DNA of 64,000 nt from positions 744,001-808,000 of the forward strand of contig CAVPPH010000001.1 in the NCBI GenBank assembly GCA_963707275.1. The letters run 5' to 3'. Shown piece by piece: positions 29,681 through 38,258 of this stretch; the first letter of the stretch is position 1, and the number at the start of each line of letters is the position of its first letter. Origin of the DNA: JACKBK01 sp963707275 (lineage in GTDB: Bacteria > Chloroflexota > Anaerolineae > JAAEKA01). The notes under the pieces were generated by a model that was not told where the DNA came from, did no database searches, and saw nothing but the letters and a program-made list of their open reading frames with translations. The translations under genes and the position numbers were made by a program.

Positions 29681-30560
29681 GGGCTGCCGCGGCGGCCAGC
29701 CGGCGGGCCAGTTGGCTTTGCGCCTGTTGCACGTCGTCCTGGTACTTGAGCACCACGCCCAGGGTGTCGCGGATGGCCTGCTCGTCCAGCGCCTGGCACT
29801 CCATGGCCTGCAAAGCCGCGGCCCAGTCCAGCGTCTCGGCGACGCCCGGCGGCTTGTAGAGGTCGGCACGGCGCAGCTCCTGCACGGCAGCGACGATCTG
29901 GCGGCTGAGGGTGGCCTGGATGCCAGGCTGCTTCAAGAGGACGATGCGCAACTCGGTGTCGAAGTCGGGGTAGTCGATCCAGTGGTAGAGGCAGCGGCGC
30001 TTGAGCGCGTCGTGCACCTCCCGCGTGCGGTTGGAGGTGATGACCACCACCGGCGGCTCGGCAGCGCGGATCGTGCCGATCTCGGGGATGGTGATCTGGT
30101 AGTCGGAGAGGATCTCCAGCAGGAAGCTCTCGAACTCGTCGTCGGCCCGGTCGATTTCGTCGATCAGCAGCACTGGCGGGCGCGGGTCGTCGTGTTCAAT
30201 GGCTTGCAGCAGCGGGCGGGCCTGCAGAAACTCGCGGCTGTAGAGGTCGCGCTCCATCTCTTGACGGGTCGCGCCGCTGGACTCGAGGATGCGCAGGTGC
30301 AGAATCTGGCGCGAGTAGGCCCACTCGTAGACGGCGTGGTGCACGTCCAGCCCCTCGTAACACTGCAGGCGGATCAGTCGCGCGCCCAGCATCGCGCTCA
30401 GCACCTTGGCGACCTCGGTCTTGCCGACACCTGGCTCACCTTCCAGAAACAGCGGTTTGCGCAGCCGGTTTGCCAGGAAAATGACCGTCGCCAGCCCGCG
30501 TTCGGCTACGTAGTCGTGTTGCAGCAGCGCTGCTTGCAAAGTGTCAATCGATTCGAACAT
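29667..30560 (-). CDS. MoxR-family AAA+ ATPase, CoxD-like
   Basis: An intact 297-residue AAA+ ATPase. Walker A EGEPGVGKTEVAK is near 39-51, Walker B PVLLIDEIDRAD near 128-139, sensor 1 VVVITSNRTRE near 173 and an ALKRRC arginine-finger region near 187. MoxR ATPases act as chaperones together with a vWA partner; in CO dehydrogenase clusters CoxD remodels the CuSMo active site. Located between XdhC and the vWA gene. A palindrome lies between its start and XdhC. Confidence 0.9.
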   Translation of the reverse strand: MFESIDTLQAALLQHDYVAERGLATVIFLANRLRKPLFLEGEPGVGKTEVAKVLSAMLGARLIRLQCYEGLDVHHAVYEWAYSRQILHLRILESSGATRQEMERDLYSREFLQARPLLQAIEHDDPRPPVLLIDEIDRADDEFESFLLEILSDYQITIPEIGTIRAAEPPVVVITSNRTREVHDALKRRCLYHWIDYPDFDTELRIVLLKQPGIQATLSRQIVAAVQELRRADLYKPPGVAETLDWAAALQAMECQALDEQAIRDTLGVVLKYQDDVQQAQSQLARRLAAAAAHERA

Positions 30561-30575
30561 AAGTCAGTCTGGCAT

Positions 30576-30644
30576 CACCGCAGAGACGCAAAGAGCGCAG
30601 AGGATTATTTGATAGGTCTCTGCGTCTTCCGCGCCTCCGCGGTG
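30576..30644. repeat. Palindrome of CGCAGAGA / TCTCTGCG units
   Basis: The left arm CACCGCAGAGACGCAAAGAG (30576 on) and the right arm ending CTCCGCGGTG (30644) are approximate reverse complements made of short related units, around an AT-rich centre. It sits between the MoxR gene start and the XdhC stop. Confidence 0.75.
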
Positions 30645-30647
30645 GAT

Positions 30648-31661
30648 TTAGCTCCGGTTGTTGCGGAGTTGGACGATCTCTGCCAGGATGGAGAGGGCAA
30701 TCTCGCCGGTGGACTGGCCGCCCAGCGGCAGGCCGATGGGCGCGTGCAGGCGGTCCAGCATTTCATCGCTCATGCCGGCCGCACTGAGGCGTTCGCGCCG
30801 CTTCTGCGCCGTGCGCCGGCTGCCCAGCGCGCCCACATAAGATGCTCGCGAAGGCAGGGCAACCTGCAGGGCCGGGTCGTCGATCTTGGGATCGTGGGTC
30901 AGCACCACGACGTAGGCGCTCTCGTCCAGCGCCAGGTCGGGCAGCACCTCATCCGGCCAGCCGTTGATGATCTCGCCGGCGTTGGGGAAGCGCTCGCGCG
31001 AGGCAAATGCCTGCCGCGGGTCCACCAACACCGTCTCGAAGGCCAGCGCGCGCGCCAGGTCGATCAGCGGCTCGGCGATGTTGACGCCGCCGACGATGAT
31101 CAGACGAGGCGGGCTTGGATGCACTTCGACGAAGAGGGTTTCGTCGTCCAGCTCGACCACGCCGCTGCGGTTCTGGGCCAGCATGGTTCGCACTACGTCC
31201 ACGAGTTGAGGTGCAGTTTCGCTCGCGGCCGTGTCTGCCGACAGGATCAACTGCTTGGTCGATGGTGTTACATCGCGCAGGGGTGACACCACTGCCAGCG
31301 ACCGATTTGCGCGCAATCCCTCGGCCAGCGCTGGGAAGATCGCCTGCCAGACGCTGAACGGCTCGACCCAGACGCGGATCGTGCCGCCACAGGCCAGCCC
31401 GACTTCCCAGGCTTCCTCGTCGGCCACGCCATAGGTCAGCAGCGCGGACTGGCCGGTCCTGATTGCCTTCTCGCACTGCTCCAGCACCGCGCCTTCGACG
31501 CAGCCCGCGCTGACCGAGCCGGCAAAGCGGCCATCGGCTGTTGCGACCAGCTTCGATCCCACCGGCCGTGGGGCCGATCCCCAGGTGTCAACGACCGTGG
31601 CGACGGCCATGGCCTGACCGGCGTCGTGCCAGGTTTGGGTTTGTTGCAGTACGTCTTTCAT
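30648..31661 (-). CDS. XdhC/CoxI family molybdenum hydroxylase maturation factor
   Basis: An intact 337-residue XdhC-family protein that binds and inserts sulfurated molybdenum cofactor into xanthine dehydrogenase-type enzymes. The N-terminal XdhC/CoxI domain shows ATVVDTWGSAPRPVGSKL and SVSAGCVEGAV (about 50-60) with the conserved Cys, then LACGGTIRVWVEP. The C-terminal Rossmann-like domain has LIIVGGVNIAEPL near 190 and SRASYVGALGSRRT near 272. It follows the enzyme subunits on the same strand. A TATAAT-like -10 box is visible at 31688-31693 on the minus strand without a clear -35. Confidence 0.92.
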   Translation of the reverse strand: MKDVLQQTQTWHDAGQAMAVATVVDTWGSAPRPVGSKLVATADGRFAGSVSAGCVEGAVLEQCEKAIRTGQSALLTYGVADEEAWEVGLACGGTIRVWVEPFSVWQAIFPALAEGLRANRSLAVVSPLRDVTPSTKQLILSADTAASETAPQLVDVVRTMLAQNRSGVVELDDETLFVEVHPSPPRLIIVGGVNIAEPLIDLARALAFETVLVDPRQAFASRERFPNAGEIINGWPDEVLPDLALDESAYVVVLTHDPKIDDPALQVALPSRASYVGALGSRRTAQKRRERLSAAGMSDEMLDRLHAPIGLPLGGQSTGEIALSILAEIVQLRNNRS

Positions 31662-31701
31662 GGTTTGTGTGCCTCGTTTGAGGCGGCATTATACCATAAC
31701 G

Positions 31702-31809
31702 CAGGGGCATGAACGACCGGCGCGCGTTCGATCACCGTAGGGGCATGAACGAACGCCGAGAAATTCTTGCGATTAAGGATCTGCTCGTAACGTTCGTTCA
31801 TGCCCCTAC
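31702..31809. repeat. Inverted repeat of GTAGGGGCATGAACG family, copy A
   Basis: 19-bp perfect arms at 31737-31755 and 31791-31809 (GTAGGGGCATGAACGAACG and its complement). An additional half-copy AGGGGCATGAACGA precedes at 31703. Ends six bases before the EthD stop. A sister element lies on the other side of the EthD gene. Confidence 0.92.
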
Positions 31810-31815
31810 AGAATG

Positions 31816-32124
31816 TCACGGAATGATGACCTTGTCGTCTGTCACCATGCGCGCACGCACCGAGCAGTGCGCGGCGGCGTCGCCGCCGGCTGCCTTGCCT
31901 TCGGGGGTGGCAAAGCCAGCCTGCAGTGCGGCCACATCGTCAAACCAGAACTCGGAGATGACGTCGAAGGGCGTGTCCGAGTCTTCCTGCACGCAGCTCA
32001 TGTGGTAGCGGCGCATGCCCGGTATCTTCTTGCCCAGCTCCGGATGTTCGTTGAAGGCCCAGTTGCGGAACTCGTCCAGCGTCATGTCGTCGCGGCGTTT
32101 CATTAGGGAGATGACTTTGATCAT
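31816..32124 (-). CDS. EthD-family small protein
   Basis: An intact 102-residue dimeric alpha/beta-barrel protein of the EthD type: MIKVISLMKRRDDMTLDEF, FNEHPELGKKIPGMRRYHM and a C-terminal FWFDDVAALQAGF segment, the classical layout (WxxxHxPL replaced by NEHPELG). EthD proteins accompany oxidative degradation enzymes; some have lyase or isomerase activity. Located directly after the Mo-hydroxylase large subunit on the same strand. Related palindromes lie on both sides. Confidence 0.85.
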   Translation of the reverse strand: MIKVISLMKRRDDMTLDEFRNWAFNEHPELGKKIPGMRRYHMSCVQEDSDTPFDVISEFWFDDVAALQAGFATPEGKAAGGDAAAHCSVRARMVTDDKVIIP

Positions 32125-32149
32125 TGTGTTGCTCCTTGGAAAATATGTG

Positions 32150-32218
32150 CAGGGGCATGAATGGCGGCGGGGAGCTCACGCGTACATCGACATTGCGAGC
32201 CGCCATTCATGCCCCTAC
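32150..32218. repeat. Inverted repeat of AGGGGCATGAATGGCGG family, copy B
   Basis: Arms CAGGGGCATGAATGGCGGC (32150-32168) and GCCGCCATTCATGCCCC (32199 on) pair over about 18 bp. It shares the outer AGGGGCATGAA with copy A but has a different inner sequence. It begins 26 bases before the EthD start and ends four bases before the large-subunit stop. Confidence 0.92.
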
Positions 32219-32221
32219 GGA

Positions 32222-34573
32222 TTACGGTTTTGCCTCCAGCGCGCGGCAGGATCTTCTCCGGTGTGACCGGGAGGTCGTTGATGCGCACGCCGACGGCGTT
32301 GTAGATGGCGTTGACGATGGCGGGAATCGGTGAGTTGGCGGTCATCTCGCCGACGCCTTTGACGCCGTAGGGCCCGTTGGCGCTGGGATACTCCAGCACC
32401 ACGCTTTCGATCACCGGCAGCTCGGCCGGGCCGGGCAGTACATAGTCAGAGAAGCCAGTCGGGGCGTGGTCGGTGGCCGGGTAGTAGGGCGCGGTCGTCT
32501 CGTAGAGTGCATGGGCCATGCCCATGAACGCGCCGCCCACGATCTGCCCTTTGACCAGCCCAGGGTTCACCTGGCGGCCGACTTCGTAGGCGCTCTTCAG
32601 GCTGAGCACGGTCACCTGGCCAGTTTCGGTGTCGACCTCGACCTCGGCGACGGTGCAGGCGTGCGCCTCGGTGCTGTCGGGGTCCATCTTGCCGGTGTCG
32701 GGATCGACCGGGCTCTTGGGCTTCATGAACATGCCGCGGCCGGAGATGGTGCGGGCGTACTTGAAGTGCGCTGCCAGCGCGACGTCGATCACCGAGACGG
32801 CGCGGTCGGGCGATCCTTTGACACGGATCATCCCGGCGCCGTCGGTCTCGAGGTCGTCGGCGCTGGCCTCCAGTTCATCGGCGGCGACTTCCATCATCAC
32901 CTTCTTCGCTTCCTCAGCAGCCTGCATGACCGCGTTGCCGACGCGATGTGTGGCGCGGCTGGCAAAGGTGCCCATGCAGTGCGGGCCAGTGTCGGTGTCG
33001 GCGGTGTCCACCAGGACTGTTTCGAACGGCACGCCCAGCGTCTCCGCGCCGATCTGCGCGATGACGGTCTTCAGCCCCTGACCGAGGTCGGTGCTGGAGA
33101 GGCTGATGACGAAGTTGCCGGTGGTTGTGGCGTGGATCAGCGCCTGGGAGGGGTCGCCGCCCAGGTTCATCCCGGTCGGATAGTTGACGGCTGCCATGCC
33201 GGTGCCGCGTTTCTTAGCCATGCTGCGCCTCCTTGTCCCATGAACTCATCGCCTTCAGGTTGGCCGGCAGGTCGTGGCCGGTCATCTCCGCCGCGGCCTG
33301 CATCACTTCGATCAGGGTCGCGTCCTCGACTTCCTTCTGGTGCGGGCGCATGTCGCCGTTGCGGTAGGCGTTGAGGAAGCGTATCTCCCACGGGTCCATG
33401 CCTACCAGTCTCGGCGATTTTGTCCATCTGCACCTCGACCGCGAAGGAGGCCGGGGTGACGCCGAAGCCGCGCATCGCGCTGCTGGGCTGGCGGTTGGTG
33501 TAGACGCAGTGGGCGTCGATGTGGACGTTAGGAATGCTGTAGGGACCGCACAGGTTGGCAGCGTGCTTGGTGACCGCATAGGGCGAGTGGCGGTTGTACG
33601 CGCCGGCGTCGTGGTAGCTGATCACCTGGCGGGCGATGATGCGGCCATCCTTCATCACGCCGTCCTTGTAGTAGAGCCGCCAGGCCGCGCGCGTCGAGGA
33701 GATGCGCATCTCCTCCTGGCGGGTGTAGCGATATTTGACCGGCCGGCCGGTCTTCATGGCGGCCAGAATCGCGATCGGCTCGACGATGACGTCTACCTTG
33801 CCGCCGAAGCCGCCGCCCACCGTGCCGCCGACGAAGTGCAGATTCTGGAAGGGCGCCTGCAGGATCAGCGCACTGTTGTCCAGCGAGAAGAAGAGCGCCT
33901 GCGTGTTGGTATAGACCGTGTAACGGCCGTTGGGTTCCGGGCGCACGATGCAGCCGGTGGTCTCAGTCGGGGCGTGCTCGATGGGGCTGGTGGTGTAGCG
34001 TTCCTCGACGATGTAGTCGGCCTGGTCGAAGGCCCGCTCGACGTCGCCGTAGCGCACCTTGCGGAAGGCGTTGCTCTGGCCGTACTCGTAGTCGTAGACG
34101 AAGTAGTTGGTGCCCCACGGCTTGAGGATCGGTGCGCCGGGCTTGAGCGCTTCTTCGACGTCGAAGACGGCCGGCAGCTCCTCCAGGTCGAGACGCACCT
34201 TGTCGGCGGCCTCGGTGGCGGCCGCTTCGCTCTCGGCGAGGATCGCCGCGATCTGCTCGCCTTGCCACAACACCTTGTCCTGCGCCAGCACCGGCTCGTC
34301 GTCCGGGCCGACGCCGATCAGGCAGAGGATGGTGTAGATGTTCTTGGGCACATCTTTCCACGTCAGCGCACGCACGAAGCCGGGCACTTTCTCGGCCTCA
34401 CTGAAGTCGATGCCGCGGATGTTGCCGTGCGCGATCGGGCTGCGCACCATCTTGAGGTAGAGCGTGTCGGGAAAGGAGATGTCGTCGATGTAGACCGTCT
34501 TGCCGGTGACGTGGCCGAGGCCATCGCGGCGCGGCACGGACTGGCCAACTACGTTCAGTTCCTGGGCGGTCAT
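32222..34573 (-). CDS. Xanthine dehydrogenase family molybdenum-binding (large) subunit
   Basis: About 782 residues of the Mo-hydroxylase large subunit. N-terminal aldehyde oxidase a/b hammerhead: GKTVYIDDISFPDTLYLKMV. Mo-cofactor region: GGTVGGGFGGKVDV near 250, SSAMRGFGVTPASFAVEVQMD near 370, then PTGMNLGGDPSQA, VNPGLVKGQIVGG and the C-terminal GVGEMTANSPIPAIVNAI with the conserved Glu. It lacks the CO dehydrogenase loop AYxCSFR, so the substrate is probably a heterocycle or aldehyde-like compound. Frame breaks (extra base) near 33412, 33216 and 32246; the last restores the stop at 32222. The ATG overlaps the small-subunit stop as ATGA. Confidence 0.88.
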
Positions 34574-35068
34574 GCGTGGGCCTCCTTTCCATTGCTCGCT
34601 GCCATGCGTCCGGCAGCATCCTGAATTGCCTCGACAATCGGTTCGTAGGCGGTGCAGCGGCAGTAGTTGCCGGCCAGCGCGTCGACGATCTCGTCGCGGC
34701 AGCGGCTCGGGGTTGCTGTCCAGCAGCGCCTTGCCCACCAGGATCATGCCCGAGGTGCAGTAGCCGCACTGGGCGGCGTAGTTGTCAACAAAGGCCTGCT
34801 GCAAGGGATGCAGCCCATCGCGCGGCGTCAGCCCTTCCAGCGTCACAACATCCTGGCCGGCGATATCCTCGGCGGGCAGCAGGCATGACATCATCGGCTG
34901 GCCGTCGACCAGCACGGTGCAACTGCCGCAGCCGCCCTGCTTGCAGCCGCTCTTGGTGGCGGTGTAGCCAAGCTGCTCGCGCAGCACCGTCTGCACGGTG
35001 GTCAGCGGCTTGACCATCACCTCGGTCACGCGGCCGTTGAGGGTGAATTCCACAATTCTAGATGCCAT
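34570..35068 (-). CDS. Mo-hydroxylase 2Fe-2S small subunit
   Basis: About 165 residues. The plant-type ferredoxin cluster motif GCKQGGCGSCTVLVDG is near 46-61 with a fourth Cys in MMSCLLPAE. The second all-alpha 2Fe-2S domain shows QCGYCTSGMILVG near 105 and NYCRCTAYEPIVEAI near 140. It passes electrons from the Mo site to FAD. One apparent extra base near 34706 must be skipped to read the second CxRC motif. Start overlaps the FAD subunit end by 11 bases and the stop overlaps the large-subunit start. Confidence 0.9.
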
Positions 35069-35911
35069 CGGTCGCCTCCTGGGTGACAAGCTGTATCAGC
35101 GCGCGCCGCACCATCACCGGGATCATCTTGCGGCGATACCAGGCGCTGGCGATCGCGTCGTCCATCGGATCGCTGGCTTCGGCCGCCAGCTCGCCGGCGT
35201 GGGCGATGGCTGCCTCGTCCAGCGTTGAGCCGACCAGCGCGACTCGGCTCGCCGGGCGCGGAACGGGTGTGGTCCGACGCCGTTGAGCGCCAGCCGCGCA
35301 TCGGTGACCCGGTCGCCGTCCCGCATGATGTGCGCAGCGACGGTGACGATGGACGGGGTGTTTGTCTCGCGGCGGGCGAACTTGAGATAGGCCGTCTGGC
35401 CGGCGGGCGCCGGTACGCGGATCTCGCTCACCAGCTCGCCCGGCTGCACAACGGTGGTCATGAAGCCGGTGTAGAAGTCGTTGAGCGATACGACCCGCTG
35501 GCCGGCTGCGCTGGTCAGCACCACCTGCGCGTCCAGCGCCAGCAGCGCGACGGCGAAGTCACCGGCGGGCGGCGGCGCAAACAGGTTGCCGCCCACGGTC
35601 GCCATGTTGCGGATCGCCCACCCGCCGACGTTGTGGGCAGCCTTTTGCAACAGTGGGATGGCGTCCCAGGTCAGCATCCGGGAGAGGGTGACGGTCGCGC
35701 CAATGACGTGGTGGCCGTTCGCTGCGACTGACGCTGTCGAGACCGGCGTGCCGCAGTCCCATGACCCGCTCGGGGAAGCTGATGCCGTCGTTGATCAGTG
35801 GCATGGCGATGGTGCCGCCGGCCATGACCAGAAGGGACGGTCCGTGTTCGGCCAGCAGGCCGACCGCTTCGTCCACGGATTGTCGGCAGAGTAGTATGCC
35901 TGGGTGGTCAC
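35058..35911 (-). CDS. Mo-hydroxylase FAD-binding (medium) subunit
   Basis: About 284 residues of the CoxM/XdhB-type FAD subunit. Visible are DEAVGLLAEHGPSLLVMAGGT near the N-terminus, the FAD motif AIRNMATVGGNLFAPPPAGD near 110, and YLKFARRETNTPSIVTVA near 190. Frame breaks near 35880 and 35252 (base apparently missing) and 35729 (extra base); bridged, it ends ALIQLVTQEATDGI at 35058. Start is GTG at 35909-35911, preceded by GGAGGT six bases upstream. It is the first of the three subunits: medium, small, large, the usual coxMSL order. Confidence 0.87.
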
Positions 35912-35953
35912 ATCGATACCTCCTTGTTCATCTGTGATAACATGTTGTGCTGT

Positions 35954-36032
35954 TGTCGTTGCGAGCCGTCTGCGGCGAAGCAACCTTGCGTTGCTGGCGG
36001 AGGAGATTGCTTCGGCAGCAACGCAATGACAT
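35954..36032. repeat. Dispersed REP-like palindrome (CATTGCGAGCC family), copy 2
   Basis: GTTGCGAGCCGTCTGCGGCG then AAGCAACC on the left, and GAGATTGCTTCGGCAGC then AACGCAATGACA on the right. It shares GCGAGCCGTCTGCGGCGAAG with copy 1 at 7917-7996. It fills the gap between the cyclase-family hydrolase stop and the FAD subunit start. Confidence 0.85.
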
Positions 36033-36039
36033 AGTTCGT

Positions 36040-36709
36040 TCAGTCTTCCAAAAGGGCAAAGAAGCGGGCCGGCGAGCCTTCCGCGCCGCTGATCTTGATG
36101 AACGGCGCAAAGAACTGGACCCGGCGGTCGGTAGGAAGCTGCGACAGGTTGGTCATCTGCTGCATCAGGATCGACCCGTTTTCCAGGATGACCTTGTGGA
36201 TGATGAAATCCTCCGAGGTAAAGTCGGGCAGGCGGGCGCAGTATTCGCTGAAGCAGTCGAAACCGATGGCGCGCGCACCGTTGTCCACCAGCCATTGGGC
36301 AGCTTCCGCCGTACACCAGGGCGACTCCAGGTAGTAGGTCGGCCAGTTGCCCCACTGCTTTTCGGTCCAATCGGTGCGCACCAGCACGATGTCGCCCGCT
36401 TGCAGATCTGGCAGGCGTGACGCGACATCCTCGACGGTGATGGCGTGGTTCGGCCCAACGTGGCTCAGATCCACCACCCGCGCCAGCCCGAAAACGCGCT
36501 CCAGACGGTACATCGACCGCCGTCTCGCCGTCGGCCTGCACGTGTTTGGTGAAGTCCACGTGCGACCCGGTGTGCAGCAGCATTTCGATCTTGCTGGCCT
36601 GCCAGAAGCCGGGGCCGCGGTGGTAGGACGTCAGTTTGAGTTGGAGGTTGACCGACGGAGGGCTGAGCGTATCCTCGCCAATAGGGACCGAAAGATCGAC
36701 AATGCGCAT
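36040..36709 (-). CDS. Cyclase-family metal-dependent hydrolase (kynurenine formamidase-like)
   Basis: About 222 residues of PF04199. N-terminus IVDLSVPIGEDTLSPPSV, metal motif LHTGSHVDFTKH near 46-57 (HxGxH), ARVVDLSHVGPNHAITVED, IVLVRTDWTEKQWG and IGFDCFSEY follow. The frame breaks near 36511 as one apparent extra base. A strong ribosome site AGGAGGT lies just before the ATG at 36707-36709. Sitting between the Mo-hydroxylase and an FAA-family hydrolase, it likely opens an amide or lactone formed by the oxidation step; that is inference from context. Confidence 0.85.
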
Positions 36710-37212
36710 CCATACCTCCTTTGCCACGGAGTGACTGGGCTGGCGGGCTGGACGGAGCCAGCTGCCGCGGCTCGCTCTGCTTGCAGGTCGCGGTTCAGCT
36801 TGTCCAGCCCCTGGTTGATGAGCGTCTTGGCGACGCCTTCGACGAAGCGCGGGCTCATCCGTGCCAGCGCGCCGCTGAGAATGCCCTGCGCCTCGTAGGT
36901 CAGCAGGGTTTGGTCGTTGTCTTCCGCCAGCGAGAAGGTGGCTGTGCCGGTGACCCTGCCGGTCGGACCGGTAACTTCGCCCTCGAAGCGGCATCGTTCC
37001 GGCTCCTCACGTTCCAGCACCCGCACCGTCGTCTCGTACGCGCCGCTGATGGCTGACAGCCACATCATGAACGTGCCGTGGTACTCGTCTGGCGACACCT
37101 GTTCCAGCCGCTGGCAGCCAGGGATCAGGCTGGCCAGCTCCGCCGGGTCGAAGATGTGCGGCCAGACCTCAACGCGGCTTGCATCAAGCGAGTAAGAGCC
37201 ATTGATTTTCAT
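36631..37212 (-). CDS. CoxG-like SRPBCC (carbon monoxide dehydrogenase subunit G family) protein
   Basis: SRPBCC-fold protein of the CoxG group. It begins MKINGSYSLDASRVEVWPHI, continues PAELASLIPGCQRLEQVSPD (the conserved PGC) and FEGEVTGPTGRVTGTATFSL, ending the domain at VEGVAKTLINQGLDKLNRDL near residue 150. CoxG anchors CO dehydrogenase to the membrane in characterised systems. The domain is intact, but no stop occurs in any frame before the next gene; the open frame overlaps the cyclase gene by about 80 bases and the last 25-40 residues look untrustworthy, so the real stop may be lost to a frame break near 36720-36780. Confidence 0.75.
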   Translation of the reverse strand: MKINGSYSLDASRVEVWPHIFDPAELASLIPGCQRLEQVSPDEYHGTFMMWLSAISGAYETTVRVLEREEPERCRFEGEVTGPTGRVTGTATFSLAEDNDQTLLTYEAQGILSGALARMSPRFVEGVAKTLINQGLDKLNRDLQAERAAAAGSVQPASPVTPWQRRYGCALSIFRSLLARIRSALRRSTSNSN

Positions 37213-37317
37213 GGACGACTGAAGCGGATGCTCACTGATTCCGTCGGATGAACACTGATCGGAGGGGAAACCATGAAGAATCCGGTCCGCGTCTATCCGC
37301 GTTTGTCCGCGTGCCAC

Positions 37318-38232
37318 CTACCTGACGACGTTGCGCAGCGTGGCGAGCTTGTCGATCTCGATCTCGACCCGGTCGCCCGGTTGCAGAAAGATCTGCGGGT
37401 CGCGGAAGACGCCAACACCGGCCGGCGTGCCGGTCAGCACGATGTCGCCCGGCAGCAGCGTCGCCGTTTGGCTGATGAAGCTCAGGATCTGCGGCACCTT
37501 GAAGACCAACTCCGCTGTGTTGGAGTCTTGCAACAGGTGGCCGTTGACCCGGCAGCGAATCGCCAGGCTGTGCGGGTCGTCGATCTCGTCCGCGGTCACC
37601 AGCGCCGGCCCCAGCGGGCAGAAGGTGTCGAAGGACTTGCCGCGGATCCACTGGCCGTCGCCGAACTGCACATCGCGCGCGCTGACGTCGTTGGCGATGG
37701 TGTAGCCGGCGATGTAGTCGTAAGCGTCCTCGACCGGCACGTTGTGCGCCCTCTTGCCGATGACAAAGGCCAGCTCCGCCTCGTAGTCCACCTGCTGGCT
37801 GGTTGCGGCCGCCCAGGTGATCGCGTCGCCGTAGCCGATCAGCGCCGTCGGGAACTTGCTGAACAGGATCAGGTTCTTGGGCAGGTCGATGTTTTGCTCG
37901 CGGCAGTGGTCGGCGTAGTTCAGCCCGCAGCAGACGATTTTGCTGGGGTCGGGCACCGGCGGCGCCAGGCTGACCGCTTCCAGCGAGTGCGAAACTGGTA
38001 CCAGCACCTCGATTCCTTGCACTTCCAGCCAGGACAGCGTCTTCGCGGCCATCTGCATGGCTGTGTCGCCAGCTTCCAGCAACGCACGCATCGTGGTTGG
38101 AAAGGCAGGCTGTTGCGTGTCATGGACAGCCTCGGCAAACGCGGCAACCGCGCGCGGCAGATCGATGGCGCGTCCTTTAGCAATCGCGCCCAAAATGGGT
38201 TTGTCTTCAACGCTGAAGGTGATCAGTTTCAT
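37318..38232 (-). CDS. Fumarylacetoacetate hydrolase family protein
   Basis: An intact 304-residue FAH-family enzyme. The N-terminal cap region begins MKLITFSVEDKPILGAI. The FAH core shows IVCCGLNYADHCREQNI near 100, the metal-binding VDYEAELAFVIGKRA near 147 (E-x-E), GYTIANDVSARDVQFGDGQW near 175 and the C-terminal LLPGDIVLTGTPAGVG. Family members cleave C-C bonds or hydrolyse acylpyruvates in aromatic and sugar-acid breakdown. It lies between the FadR-type regulator and the CoxG gene on the same strand, supporting a catabolic operon. Confidence 0.92.
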   Translation of the reverse strand: MKLITFSVEDKPILGAIAKGRAIDLPRAVAAFAEAVHDTQQPAFPTTMRALLEAGDTAMQMAAKTLSWLEVQGIEVLVPVSHSLEAVSLAPPVPDPSKIVCCGLNYADHCREQNIDLPKNLILFSKFPTALIGYGDAITWAAATSQQVDYEAELAFVIGKRAHNVPVEDAYDYIAGYTIANDVSARDVQFGDGQWIRGKSFDTFCPLGPALVTADEIDDPHSLAIRCRVNGHLLQDSNTAELVFKVPQILSFISQTATLLPGDIVLTGTPAGVGVFRDPQIFLQPGDRVEIEIDKLATLRNVVR

Positions 38233-38258
38233 GGGATGAAGTCCTTGGCAGGGAGGCG

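Noticed and set aside
29541..31286. 581-residue plus-strand frame antisense to MoxR and XdhC
   Set aside because: Both minus-strand genes are intact with clear motifs; the plus frame has no recognisable domain.
32121..32221. Extended C-terminus of the large subunit running through the repeat
   Set aside because: Appears only because of a frame break near 32246; the in-frame TAA at 32222-32224 restores a family-like end.
32222..34573. Form I CO dehydrogenase large subunit (CoxL)
   Set aside because: The active-site loop AYxCSFR is absent; the sequence shows SSAMRGFG. It is kept as a general Mo-hydroxylase.
33371..34624. 417-residue plus-strand frame antisense to the Mo-hydroxylase large subunit
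   Set aside because: Shadow of a strongly conserved gene; composition matches a reverse-frame artefact.
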